Part shown: in pieces, positions 34,811 through 46,062 of the stretch
Layout of the letters: the number at the start of each line of letters is the position of its first letter
How positions within the stretch are numbered: the first letter of the stretch is position 1
NCBI RefSeq assembly: GCF_030272615.1
Contig: NC_081410.1
Span: forward strand, 139,476,849 to 139,540,848
From: Cryptomeria japonica
Lineage: Eukaryota; Streptophyta; Pinopsida; Cupressales; Cupressaceae
Length of the DNA: 64,000 nucleotides
Reading direction: 5' to 3'
Translations under genes and position numbers: made by a program
Notes under the pieces: generated by a model
Told to the model about the DNA's origin: nothing
The model's input: the letters and a program-made list of their open reading frames with translations, nothing else
The model's database searches: none

Positions 34811-36240
34811 CATGCATATGAGAAAAATGTAGATAGGTTTAGATACATGCATGTCCCCTCTCCCAGTTATGCAAATGTTGTTTGTCATAACTACAATGTT
34901 TTTGTCCATAGAGAGTTTGAGTGTAGAAAGAGGAACCTATAGTCACATGGAGACCGATATAACAACTATGCTCTGCAAAAAAGTGGATATAGAGCATTTG
35001 GAAGTCAGAGACCTACATGGAACCAAAGGAGAAATGTCCATGCAGGAGCAAGAGGTCCACCGATTTTGGTTGCCAGTCACAACAACATGACCAGAAAGAA
35101 ATGGTCAAACTGGTATGTCAAGAGATTCCCCAAACATGAAGTTGGGATGGATGGTGTGTGCTACTTTAGCACTACTTCTAGCTATAATGGAGAATTAGGA
35201 AATGGAAAGACCCATCAGCAGAAGAAGGAAAGACCTGCTCCCAAGCCTGAAAATGGGAAGAAGGATTAGACCAAGCAGGAATGGAGGAAGAAGACCATGG
35301 ACTGGCACTATGCACTCACTGCACAGGTAATATCTCCTAAGGCCTAAAGGAGATGCAAAGCCATAGGGGGAGTAGTACATTGAATTTATCATTTGTCCCC
35401 CCTCAGTGAAGATGGCAACATGGAAGAACATGTTATTGCCAATATGAAAGATGGAAATGAGATGATAAGTGTGAGTAGAGGCTACCTTAACTACATACCT
35501 ATAGATTAGTGTTGGATCACTATTGCATGTGTCAACTAGTGGAGGTTAACAATTGGTATTCGATGCTAACAGGTGTGTGCAGGATGTTATTGGCATGTGT
35601 TATAATAGGTACTTGTAGGTTATGTAAGACAATGATGTTGGAAATCATTGTATTAGCCCCTGTAGCATGGAATGTGGAGTTCAAGTCTTAGGTGGTATTG
35701 AAAAAGACCTAAATATCATATGTTGGCCCGGTGGTTGATCATGCAAGCATGCATATTTTTTGGGCTAACCGGTTTGAATCTTGGCATGATGATAACATTG
35801 TCTGGCATTGTGTAGACCCAAGATCATGTCATAGAGGTTGTGATGGATACAATGGAACTAAAAAATCAACAAATGATCACATATTCATAGTTCAACTGGT
35901 ATATGGAGGAGATTGGAGCCCTGGTATTAGACCCCACCGGTGATAATAACCTAGGATGTATGACTCAGGGGGAGTTCAAGTGGCTATGATGCAAATCTGG
36001 GATGCTTGAACTTGGAAGAGTAAGTGCACTAAATGCCCAAAACTACAGATGATGAAAATTTTTAGTAGAAATACCCAGGATAATTTCATTGTAATGGATA
36101 TCTACCTATAATTTGGTTGGTTGTATTCATAGTACAATCATATTTGATTCCTAAGAGAAATTTGGGATCAAATGGGAGGTGATGCAGTTTGACTGACAGG
36201 TGAGTAGTGTTTATTGGCACATCCCTCTGCAAATTAAGTA
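34811..36240 (+). other. Decayed remainder of the element A internal region
   Basis: Short frames only. One includes a degenerate knuckle (CHNYNVFVHREFEC, about 34878-34920), the second Cys replaced by Tyr; others are Lys/Arg-rich (to about 35330). From 35330 to 36240 nothing recognisable is present. The first copy of a 140-bp direct repeat begins at about 36062. Confidence 0.5.
36062..36202 (+). repeat. Direct repeat, copy 1, upstream of the 3' LTR of A
   Basis: It reads TAGTAGAAATACC...GGTTGGTTGTATTCATAG...GGTGATGCAGTTTGACTGAC and matches 36423-36558. Together with following sequence it forms a duplicated block of about 360-450 bp. Confidence 0.85.
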
Positions 36241-36246
36241 TTTTAA

Positions 36247-36290
36247 CAAAGGGGGAGAAGTATTATGTAGTATACCACATACTACATGTG
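36247..36290 (+). repeat. Polypurine-plus-hairpin module 1
   Basis: CAAAGGGGGAGAAG is followed by the inverted repeat ATGTAGTAT (36265-36273), a 5-base loop and ATACTACAT (36279-36287). Confidence 0.8.
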
Positions 36291-36309
36291 TGTGAATCCA
36301 TGGATCATA

Positions 36310-36390
36310 GTAAGGGGGAGAAAAGACTATGTAGTATTTGGAATACTACATGAGTTGACATCAATGCCAAATGGGGAGATCGTTGGCATT
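36310..36390 (+). repeat. Polypurine-plus-hairpin module 2 with extra LTR start
   Basis: TAAGGGGGAGAAAAG is followed by ATGTAGTATT (36329-36338), loop TGG and AATACTACAT (36342-36351). It continues CAATGCCAAATGGGGAGATC and then GTTGGCATTGGGTTGCCATT, a copy of the polypurine tract and the first bases of the LTR about 500 bp before the real boundary. Confidence 0.8.
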
Positions 36391-36422
36391 GGGTTGCCAT
36401 TGATGTTAGATGATGAAAAGTT

Positions 36423-36558
36423 TTAGTAGGAATACCTAGGAGAATTTCATTGTAAGGGGTATCTACCTGTCATTTGGTTGGTTGTACTCATAGTACAATC
36501 ACATTTGGTTCCTAAAGAAATTTGGGATCAAACAGGAGGTGATGTAGTTTGACCGACA
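36423..36558 (+). repeat. Direct repeat, copy 2, upstream of the 3' LTR of A
   Basis: Second copy of 36062-36202, roughly 90% alike by eye. Confidence 0.85.
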
Positions 36559-36745
36559 GTTGATGGTTGATTTCCCCATCTCAAACTATTGTGACTTGAG
36601 AAGATGCAACAACTAGTGAGAAGCTAACAAGTGATATCAAAGGAGGAGTTGCATCCAATGAAGATAAAGGAGGAGAAATAATTTTGTTAGTGATAGGTAA
36701 ATACAAGGAGATATGAATTCCTGACAATGCCCTTTTCCATCATTG

Positions 36746-36848
36746 TCAAAGGAGGAGAAGTATTTTGTAGTATACATACTACATGTGTGTGAATCCATGG
36801 ATCACAGTAAGGGGGAGAAAATACTATGTAGTATGCCGAATACTACAT
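36746..36848 (+). repeat. Polypurine-plus-hairpin modules 3 and 4
   Basis: Module 3: CAAAGGAGGAGAAG, then TGTAGTAT (36766-36773), loop AC, ATACTACA (36776-36783). Module 4: TAAGGGGGAGAAAA, then ATGTAGTAT (36826-36834), a 5-base loop, ATACTACAT (36840-36848). Confidence 0.8.
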
Positions 36849-36863
36849 GAGTTGACATCAATG

Positions 36864-36877
36864 CCAAAGGGGGAGAT
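36864..36877 (+). promoter_or_regulatory. Polypurine tract of element A
   Basis: CCAAAGGGGGAGAT directly precedes the LTR start TGTTGGCATTGGG. Four similar purine runs lie in the preceding 630 bp. Confidence 0.85.
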
Positions 36878-38665
36878 TGTTGGCATTGGGTTGTCATTGA
36901 TGTCAACCGATATGGGGTGACTACCGGTAAGAGAGATGTATGTGCAACACTGTCAAGAAGGTGTACAAGTTGAGATATCTTTGATATCACCTTGTGTTGC
37001 AGAACACCGGTAAGGTAAGAAAGATAACCTCAAAACACAAGTTGGTGCCTAACTTGTATGGATGGAATGGTAAGGTGATTGGTATCAATACTATGCATCA
37101 CTAGTAAGGAAAGGATGTCAACTGGTAAGTGACGTGTTGACATGGGGAAGTTATATCAACCAAGTGAGTGGTTGTCTATCTACAAAGGTCATGCCCAGTG
37201 CACAAAGTAGGATGAACAAAGTTCTTGGATGTTGTTTGTGATGAAGAGGCAGAATGTTACCTAAATTACATCAACACTAGAGAAGAAAGAATGAACAAAG
37301 CACAGGTATAATGTAAGGTTGTAGAACAACAAGACTCCCATTTGATGAAGATGTAGTCATCATGAAAAGAAATGACTACCAGTGAATGTGCCAACACTGG
37401 ATCACATGTGCCTGTTTGAAGATATGCTGCACAAACAGGGAAGTCACATGAGTGCATTGCAAGATGCAGAAGACAAGGTGTCACTCCATCGGTAAGTGGA
37501 ATTTATCTCCTATCATGGATTGTGTGCATCATAGTTTTTTGAGATAAGGAAGAAGAGATGTGCATCAATTGCATGAAATCAGGTATATGCACTAAACCAA
37601 CTAAGAAGGCATGTTGAGATACTGATACAGATCATGAGGGTTTACTGGTATGCAAGTCCACCGATAATGTGAGCAAGGTGCAGGTGCAGATGTCCTCCCA
37701 CTTTGTGGGAATGTGCATGCTTGGGATAGACATGTTTGAAGACCGGTTTAGGTGTTCCACCGACATTTCAACAAGAAGAATGTGGTGTTAACTAGTAGAA
37801 TGTGGAATGTCGGTAGGGTTAGTAAACCAGTAAGAAAGTGGAACTTGTAGAGGGTTTGGTCGGTGATCCTATCTAGATCGACTTGAAGAGCCAAACTGGA
37901 AGATGATCGACACAGATGCCACATGGAGTCAAGGTGGTGAACCTCCATTTAGATGAAGAAAGAATGTATATCGATGGGGTAGTTGCAGACTTGGTCAACA
38001 TTAATGGAAAATCCCCCAAATCATGGGATGTGTTGAAGAGTCCTTGTAGAGGTTTGCGACTCAAGGTCTAGAGGAAAACTATGAGCCAGCTAAGAGTGAT
38101 TGAGGAGATCAAGGTGGATGAAGGAAACAACAAGACAGATCTTGGTGTTTGACCAAGAGATCAATCGATAGGGTAAAAGTAGATTGCCAAAGATAGAAGG
38201 CATGGTAATGGCGGAGATGTACAATTGGCCATTAGGGAGATTAGATTGAGCAAGATCTTATTGGATTTGGTTTTCCTTGAGGATGATGAGAAAACCCTAA
38301 CCGCCCATGATTTTGAATTGGTTTTTGGTGGGAAAACTTGGCTATAAATATGCAGGCCAAAGACATTATCAAGTGTTGTTGTATAGAAGAATATTGTGCT
38401 ACTGCGAAATGTGTTACTTCTGCATGTAAGAGAAAATCAGCCAAGTGCTCAACGAGTATCTTAGAAAAGAGTGAGAGTGAGTGAGAATCAGGTTGAAGTG
38501 TTCAACCGGTAGTAGAGTAGAACCAGTAGTGACCATACCAGCAGAGCATAAGTGAAGGAGGTTGCAAAGAAGGTAGACAGAGAACCGACAAAGTGTTATA
38601 CCAGTGAAGAGCTGAGAGTATGGTGGAGATCCAACAGAGAAGAAAAAGGGGAGAGGTGTATTGTT
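36878..38665 (+). repeat. 3' LTR of element A, part before insertion E
   Basis: It starts TGTTGGCATTGGGTTG. Positions 37421-38665 match 4197-4424 plus 31553-32561. It preserves the sites where C (GATAT at 37421) and B (about 37640, TTTACTGGTATGC) landed in the other LTR. Confidence 0.9.
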
Positions 38666-39603
38666 GTTCTCAAATTCTGATTTCCCCAATCTCCTCTGTA
38701 AGAAAATTTGAAACCTCTATTGCATGTGGAGAGGACAACAAGATAATAGAATTCTAGAAAAACATATAATAAGGTTGCTACAAAACCTTCTACACTTTAA
38801 GCTTATCCAAAGCTCAGGTGGGTATACCTCTTGTGAATACTTTCACAATTTTAATATGAGATCCACAACAAACCAATGCTAAAAACCTATGAACCTCATC
38901 ACCTCAATAATATTGAAATATTAAAAGAAAACATGTGTTCATTTTCAATCTTGACCCCAAGAAAGATAGAAAAAACTCCACAACTAATACCAGTGCCTTA
39001 TCCAGGCTACATATTCACCCAATTTAAACAAGAGTTCCAAATATGGACATTCTCATACATCTCATCACTTCAGCTTTCATTAACCTAATATAAACCTAAC
39101 ATATATAAAAGTTATTTCCCTTTAAGCTAAAATTGTTTATCAAATTCAAAGCAACAAACAATTGATTTACTAATAGAGATATCTCATGTATATTTAATTC
39201 CTTTCCTGAAGAGAAAAGGCTAAAACATATTTGTAAGATTGCCTTGCAATCCCTATTCAATCGAATAACCCTAAATTATCCAAAAGAAACCAGTAAATCA
39301 ATGAATACACACAAGAAGACAACGAATATTTAGGCTCATAAAGCTTTGATCTGTATATTAATATTCATTTTTGTAAATCTTACATAACTCAAGGTGATTT
39401 CTCAAAGAACTAGAAAACCCTAGATATATTTCAGCAGAGTTTCTTTACAAATTCTTGTGATCCTTTTCCTAAAGTCTTGGAATCTATTTATAATGATATG
39501 GATGCAAACAAGCTTCGGACTTCCCTATGAAAAGTTTGTTACAACCATGATTCTTGCTGAAAAGAAATTGCATTCATTTCATTCCTAATGGCTTTGAAGT
39601 TTG
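38666..39603 (-). other. 3' flank of the E ORF
   Basis: Non-coding and AT-rich. On the minus strand TGTAACAAACTTTTCATAGG (near 39546) could be an LTR start, and TATAAATAG lies near 39490, but no second copy is present, so this stays a guess. Confidence 0.35.
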
Positions 39604-42600
39604 TTATTCCACTGCAACATCTTCTAATTGTTCTTGAACCTCCACTTCTTGCATTGCATACTTGTTTTTCCACTCTTAGAACACGTCATCACCAGGCCAG
39701 GAGAATTTAACAATTTTCTTCTTCAGCTTATTCAACCTTTTCCATGTGTTCCTTAATTGCTTAACCTCTATCTCCAAAAAACCATAATGTGACTTCATTT
39801 TCTCAATTTATTCAATTGTCCGAATAAATAGAGATGTGTCATCTGTGTTGATGACTTCATTTATCCTTTGAGACAAATTATATCCTAGCTCATCAAGCCA
39901 CACCTTTTCATCTTTCAACTGACTTGGATTAACAAAACCCCTAAGAAACAGTTCAAACTTATGGTTAGCATATTCTTTTCTATACAAGTTGGCCTTTCTC
40001 TCTACACCAGCTCTTCCTTCTGCTAATCTGGTCATTTTTTTTACTAACTCACAAGTGGATTTAATATTTTCATCAGCCTCTTCCTCTTCATAAGATGAAC
40101 ACATAACTTCCAAATCCACCTCTCTAGGCATCCACTTATTCAAAATTGGCTCCAAAGTAGCCTTGTCTTCTTTCAGATCAATCAACATGTTCAAAATTCT
40201 TTTCATATAATGTACACAATAGAAGCTCCTATTGTGTCAACAAACTTCAAAATTATGCCTTTGACCTTTTCCTCATACTTACTTGCAAATAGGGCTTGAG
40301 GTTGTTTCAAATTTTCCATTTCATCTTGTATGGTCTTAGTTGATTGAAAACCAGAAGTCATAGGAGAAGGGGGAAATTAAATGATTGGACAGGTGGGTGG
40401 AGGTTTTGCTGGAGACAAGGCAATCATTAAAGTAGAAGATTCACCTTTTCGGTATTGCCCTACTAATTGATTCTACAAGTTGGAAATGATGTTATCCTAA
40501 TGGGCTACCTCTCGTTTGGCTTCATTATAAGCCTTAAGAATCATCTCTAGTTTTACCTAGAGGTCAACTTTTTCATTGGCTTCCTTTTCGGCTAGTGCCA
40601 CACTGAATTTTGTTAATTCCAAAACTATGCTGGCAGCTTCTATGACCCCTGTGTCCTACACTCTTTTCATAATCATACCTCCAAGGTAGCTGGATCCTAA
40701 AGTGTCCTTCCTCTTTCTACTCTCATCCCTCTATAGAGACCACATGACCAAAGCAATATGGTTCTTGCTAAATGTCACTCCTTCCAAGGGCTTTGTTTCT
40801 TTCCTTACTACTTCAAGCACGAGTGCATATGCTATATCCCACTCAAGGAGAATTAGGACACCAACTTTTGCTACCATTTCTCTCCCCCGCTTAGGAGTAA
40901 TGGTTTTGAATTATGTCATCATTTGTTGTTTCACTTCTTCCTCCACTGCAAATGCATCTTTGTGGGGTTGTTCACTTTTACTCTTTTCACATTTGGCTTT
41001 GAATTTTTCTATATTTTGCTTCCAAACAAATTGCATGAAAGATCATGTTGTAACAAAATTATTATCAACCAAGAATTCTTCACTAGCCTATTTGATGCTA
41101 GGGACTAACTCCTTTCCTTTAAACTCCTCTGCAGTCAAATCCATTTCAGCACTTGGTGGCTCTTCAGGCATCCCATCTTGTACTTCTTCATAAGTACATG
41201 CAATCTCCCCAAGACTTCCTAACTGTGATATTTGCTCAGCCATTGCATGTTCATCTCCCACATGGATTGGGGATTGGGATGGAGAGTATAAAGGCTGACC
41301 TATCTGCACCTCTTTTCCCACCCTTTTCCTTTTAGGGGAATCTTGGATGTCAACTACATCTTCCATTGCTCTTTTGCCCTTTGAAGTAGAAGGCTCACCT
41401 ATGACTGGCACTAGCACACTATATTTTGGACTCTTGTGCATCACATATTCACCTCAAGGGATGACCTTAGCAAAGGTAGTCTTGGCTAGAACCAACTTAG
41501 CCTTTTCAGGATCATTTTTCAATATAACTTCCCTTTTCTCCTTTAAGGTCTGCATTAAATCTTCAAAATAAAGTATTAAGAATTTAGCCTTTTCCTCAAA
41601 GGGAGTAAAACTAGACAAAGGGTCATAACCAATATCAAATTGGTGGATAAAATAAAGAGCCCTTTTATATGCTATCAATTTTTCCTTTCTCAATTCCTAA
41701 TCATCAAGGTTGAATTGATCAAATCCTCAGGAAAATGGAACTAGTGTGGTCTACCTTTACATACGACTCTCTTCTTGAACATACCATTAAAAAAGTCTTC
41801 AAGGTCAGCAAACCTTGATATTATAGTAGATAATGTGTATGGTTGTAAGAAATCATTAAAATGTTTCCAACCACCCTTGGTGATTACAAATTGATGTGCA
41901 ATGGTGATAGCTGGGAAAATTGTCTCTTTCCCCCGATTTGTTAATTATGCTTCATTCAAACCTTTGATTTACCTCAGGACCTCTACAATTCCTATCTTCA
42001 ATGGGACTTGATAGGAGAGAAAATATGGATTTCCTTTGAAACCATAAACTATGAACATAGTAGAAATAGGGTACAAGTATATATCACCCCAATTATGAAC
42101 AATCTTAATATCTTCAGCAAATTCCTTAGGCCTAAGGAATTCAAGGAGAGCTTTAGGGATTCTAGGGTTTTATGGGCATAAGAGGATCCTAAATCTAGAT
42201 GCAAAACATCTATCAAACTTCAAATAACTTGTATCCTCTCTATCCCAAGACAAAATTGTGCTCCATGATTGAACAGGCATCTCCTCATCATCCTTTTTCT
42301 TGATCAGGTCCATTTCACTAGCAAAATAATCAGCACCTTTGAATAAAAACATGTGCATAAGAAGAGAATACCATCCAAAAGGTCTGTCTACCTTAGAATT
42401 TTTTATCCCCATCAACCCTTCATGAATGGCATTAGTAAGATAAGGTGCAAAGTCAAAAGTTACTAACAAAGATGGGTTCAAAATCTGTGCTAACATGAGC
42501 ATATAGTGGGTTGGCATGGTTGTTTCAGCATCTTCCCCAAAAATCTGACATAGGGACCAATACATCCCTTTAGCCCTCAAATTAAATAGATTTAGAGAGA

Positions 42601-43186
42601 AAGGTTCCATGGTAATAGGGCCTACAGCAGTCAGTCCTCCTATTTTGACAAAAAACTCTTTCAAAGGGCCACTCCTGAGGTGATCTCTCTGCACATTATA
42701 GACATGTGCAAGTGTTTCAAAATTGATGGGCTCTAAATAATTTTACACCTCACTAAGTCTGAATACTTTCCTAAACTCATCATCATTTATTTCAATTAAT
42801 GACCCCCCATTCACCTTTCTCACATATCTAGCAATAGGGTCATAGTTATTTGCAATCTGGGTCAACAGGTCCACATCCATGAAAACCCCAGGGACTATGA
42901 GCTTTCCAACATCTAACTCCCATATACTATTCATTGGAGCAGAGGAATTTCTTTGGCCAAATCCAACTTTGAAGTGTCCCAGACTTGATATCCCTATCCG
43001 TGAATCCCTTAACCAGTTCCCTTTGTCATACAAACCGTCGCCAATTCTCAAGCGGGGAGCTTTGGGCATGAAGTCTTTCATTTTAGCTAGGACATTAGTA
43101 GACATAGTTAATTGTTCTAAAAAATTGTCACAAATGGCTCTTTCTTGTTAATTAACCTTCCCTATGAAATCTCTTCGAGGTGCCAT
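39604..43186 (-). pseudogene. Large unknown extra ORF of element E
   Basis: The frame opens at the ATG at 43186 (APRRDFIGKVN) and runs with stops through about 1,190 codons in three successive frames. First comes a globular part (SLGHFKVGFGQRNSSAPMN; EINDDEFRKVFRLSEV; MEPFSLNLFNLRAKGMYWSL; LVTFDFAPYLTNAIHEGL; 43105-42170). Next is a basic linker (STSKGKRAMEDVV, SPKRKRVGKE; 41444-41088), then a long charged helical region (40206-39604) ending FSWPGDDVF-x-EWKNKY. No enzyme motif is visible and I do not recognise the family. The C-terminus matches the fragment at 45423-45842. Similar globular-linker-coil order is seen in the extra ORF of G. Confidence 0.6.
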
Positions 43187-43489
43187 CTTTGAATTATAGT
43201 TATTTCAATTAAAAATTAACAAACCTCAGAGAATTCAAGCACACAGTGATACCAATTCAAACTGTAACTGTCAAGCAATAGGCAGAAACTTACTTGTTGG
43301 CTTGAAGAAATTCTTTGTGCACCGGTTCCTCTGCAAGACTCTTCGAAATGATGCCAAGGTTTCAACTAATGTGAAGCTTATTACGGAAACTGAGCATTGA
43401 ATAGAAACATTAAGCCACATGCTTCGGTAACAAATTCGCAATTGAATTCAAAAAATGGCTCCAACGGACCACAAAGAATTTTCTAAGTG

Positions 43490-44650
43490 TCTTTCCATTT
43501 CACTGCTTTGTGAAAGATAAAAGCCTTGCATCTTTTCATCGTGAAACAACATTGTCCATCAGATCATGAAAAACATGCATGTTCTTTACTTTACCTAAGT
43601 CATCCTTCTTAGAAATGGTCCCCACCTTCCTTTCATTGTTTCGTGAAGCATAAACCTCATGCATCTTTTCCATGCAAAATAACACTGACCGTTGGATCTT
43701 CTATCATCCGCTTGACTATTATTCTCCATGGTGACCGCTAGTCTATTTAACTAACCACATGAAACCTTCACCACTAATGGTTTTTGTTGTTTCACAAAGG
43801 TTAATCACCTCGCATCTTCACCATGCGAAACAATGCACATTGTTGGATCTATTTTGAGATGCACAACTTTTAACTCCTTTAACCTTCAAAGTGGGCCCTC
43901 TATGCGTAATACACTTGTCCTACTAATTTCCAGCAAATAGCCCCCATGTTTTGGCCATTCATTCACTCAAAAACTCTGTCAGTCTCCACATCTGAACCAC
44001 CACGTGTCTTATCTAGCCGTGGATTTCATCAATATTGTCGCTTAATTAAGCAGGCCCCTCATGATCCATTTGAAGCCACATGTCCTACTGATAGATCACC
44101 TTTTGCCTTAGCCAGACACCCATCTATATTGTCACCTCATCGGCCACATAAGTGCTAGCTCCTTTTCACTACTTCATGAAGAGTAAACTTCACATTGCTT
44201 CAGGTTGTGAAACAATGTGCACCATTGGATCTTCTTGGAGATGCACATCTTTTATTCTGTAAGCCACACTTTCATTGGGCCCACTGCCCTTTTGCTACTT
44301 CACAAAAGGTAAAGCTCACAAATCTCCACCATGCAAAATAACACCAACCATTGGATCATGAAAAACATGCATGATCTTTAACTCATTCTTTAGCTTACCT
44401 ATCGGGCCCGCCAATCTTTCGCTACTTCGTGAAGGATAAACCTTGCCCATCTTTTCATCATGAAACAACGCGGACCGTTAGATCTACCAGAAGATATTTG
44501 TCCTTTAGCCTTCCTTGCGACCGCTTTACCCAGGCCCACCACCTTTTTGCTACTTCACAAAAGGTAAATTTCATGCATCTTTCCTTTGAGAGATCGCACA
44601 CACCATTAGATCAATTAGCACTTGCACGATCTTTACAAAGCCCAACAAAG
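43490..44650. repeat. Degenerate tandem array upstream of the E ORF, about 7 copies
   Basis: Units of about 127-148 bp share TTTTGCTACTTCACAAAAGG, a CATCTTTTCACCATGAAACA part and a GACCATTGGATC part, several ending GGGCCCACC. Copies start near 43499, 43632, 43780, 44160, 44290, 44418 and 44545; a gap of about 380 bp holds diverged sequence. Confidence 0.8.
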
Positions 44651-44943
44651 AAATAAAAAACTTAAGAGAAGGCAAAAAATTAAAACATTATTAAAGACTC
44701 ACCTAAGGCAAAACTAAAAGGGGGAACCTCTCCTAACAATGGACCGACCCTTCCACTTAAGTGGAAAAAGTAACAAGGAAATAGAACGTAGGGATTCCAA
44801 AATAGAAAAAGGGTGAATTGCAAAAACCTTAAACCCTTAGACCAATAACCCTCAGAGGCAAAATGAAGAAACTAAGCACAATTGCAGACTTTAGTGGATT
44901 AGAGAACAAAAATCACCCAATAGTCAAAATAGTGATAACATGT

Positions 44944-45422
44944 ACCGGTAGAGTTTACCGATAGTTAAGCAGTAGAAGAGTGAGTCGTTGTAGCAAAGAA
45001 GGTATCTCACTGCCATACTAAGGAATATGAAATGGTTTCAAGATTCACTTGTAACAAGAGAACTACTTTTTTTAATTGAAGTTATCATTTTTATCACTGA
45101 GTTGTAGCTCAGTGAAGAGGTTGGTGCTCCTTGGGTTGGTGCCCAAAACATTGTAAAAGAGTTTTCATTGAGATGTTGGATTGGAGCAATAGTCTCCAAC
45201 AACATTGCTCACTAAGGTTTTCCCATCTCGGGTTTTCCTCATATATATTGGTGATATGTGATCTCCCTTGTGTGATTGCATTTATGTTGGTCTCCCTACT
45301 AACCAGTAAGTTTGCATTGAGTTATATCTATTAACTGGTATGCTCACATAGTATAGCTAAAGGGAAAAGTTTGAGAACCATTGATTCAACCCCTTGCCCT
45401 CAGTGGTGCATTATGTATAGCA
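44944..45422 (+). repeat. 3' LTR of element A, part after insertion E
   Basis: It resumes CGGTAGAGTTTACCGATAG and matches 32565-33127, except for one instead of three copies of the 35-bp repeat. It ends TATAGCA. Confidence 0.9.
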
Positions 45423-45842
45423 CAACCAACCTATTTTTTGGTAAAGTTAATGCAGGAAGCTCAAATGTTGCCAGAAAATATAGAAAGAAAGATAAGGGAG
45501 TTGATGAGAAGCTTCAGTGATCAAAACTAAATAGTTTTACTAGGTATTGAAGATGAGAGTGGGGTAATTAAGCCTTTACAATTTTGGAAGGAAGAGGTAG
45601 AAAGAGTCATCAACACACAAGTGAACTTGATTTGTGAGGAGCTAGATACTGGCATGCTGGAGGATAGCATGGACAAGATAATATGTACAAGAACATTCTT
45701 TGAATATTTTGAAAGAGATGAGAATCAAGTGGCAGTTAAGTATACTCCATACAAAGAAAAAGTTGATGAGATTATGAATTTTCAATGGCCATCAGATGAA
45801 GAATATAGTGAATGGAGTAATACTTACTTAAATAATAAATAA
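45423..45842 (+). pseudogene. C-terminal fragment of an extra ORF of element J, related to the E ORF
   Basis: The frame is open from the junction with A to TAA at 45840-45842, with one internal stop. The end reads IMNFQWPSDEEYSEWSNTYL; the E protein ends with KFSWPGDDVF-x-EWKNKY at the same distance from its stop. Both have the pattern F-x-W-P-x-D-x4-EW-x-N-x-Y after a helical region. The missing upstream part should lie left of element A, beyond the window. Function unknown. Confidence 0.6.
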
Positions 45843-46062
45843 GGACTGCAAATACTTAGTTAGTTAACTATTTGATGTAATAGTCTAGCAGATGGTTTTG
45901 TCTTCTTGCAACAATTACCTTTTTGAACGTGAGCAACAACAAGGTGGGACCATCTCAGATCTTCATCGACAACAACAAAAGGGGATAAAGTGCATAAAGT
46001 GTCAAGATGAATCAGTTGTAGATATTTGGTCTTGATTGTGACATTCCTTAAGGGGAATATTT
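45843..46062 (+). other. Spacer and polypurine tract of element J
   Basis: Short non-coding stretch that ends CTTAAGGGGAATATTT directly before TGTAATAGAATTATGG. Purine run and TG start suggest the boundary of a 3' LTR. Confidence 0.5.

Larger units (their letters stand above)
38666..44943 (-). mobile_element. Insertion E: unclassified 6.3-kb element in the 3' LTR of A
   Basis: Edges were set by alignment with the intact LTR at 32561. The inserted segment reads TGTTGTTCTC...GTGATAACA with TGTAT on the left and TGTAC on the right, a possible 5-bp duplication with one change. I see no terminal repeats, gag or pol. It carries one long decayed ORF on the minus strand (43186-39604) and a tandem array upstream of it (43490-44650). 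A polyadenylation-like AT region follows the ORF. It could be a deleted LTR element, but class is undecided. Confidence 0.6.
31553..45422 (+). mobile_element. Element A: Copia-like LTR element with gag but no pol
   Basis: The element also includes 4197-4424; its first roughly 540 bp lie beyond C, outside the window. It has long LTRs (about 2.3 kb each after removing insertions), a methionine-tRNA-type primer site, a gag region and a polypurine tract, but only about 3.75 kb of internal sequence with no protease, RT or integrase motif. It therefore needed enzymes in trans. It ends TAGCA at 45422 followed by CAACC, and the downstream reading frame suggests it landed in the extra ORF of element J. 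The 3' LTR is split by E. Confidence 0.85.

Noticed and set aside
43490-44650. CRISPR-like or satellite array
   Set aside because: Repeat parts vary and the intervals are diverged repeat, not unique spacers; no cas-like genes.
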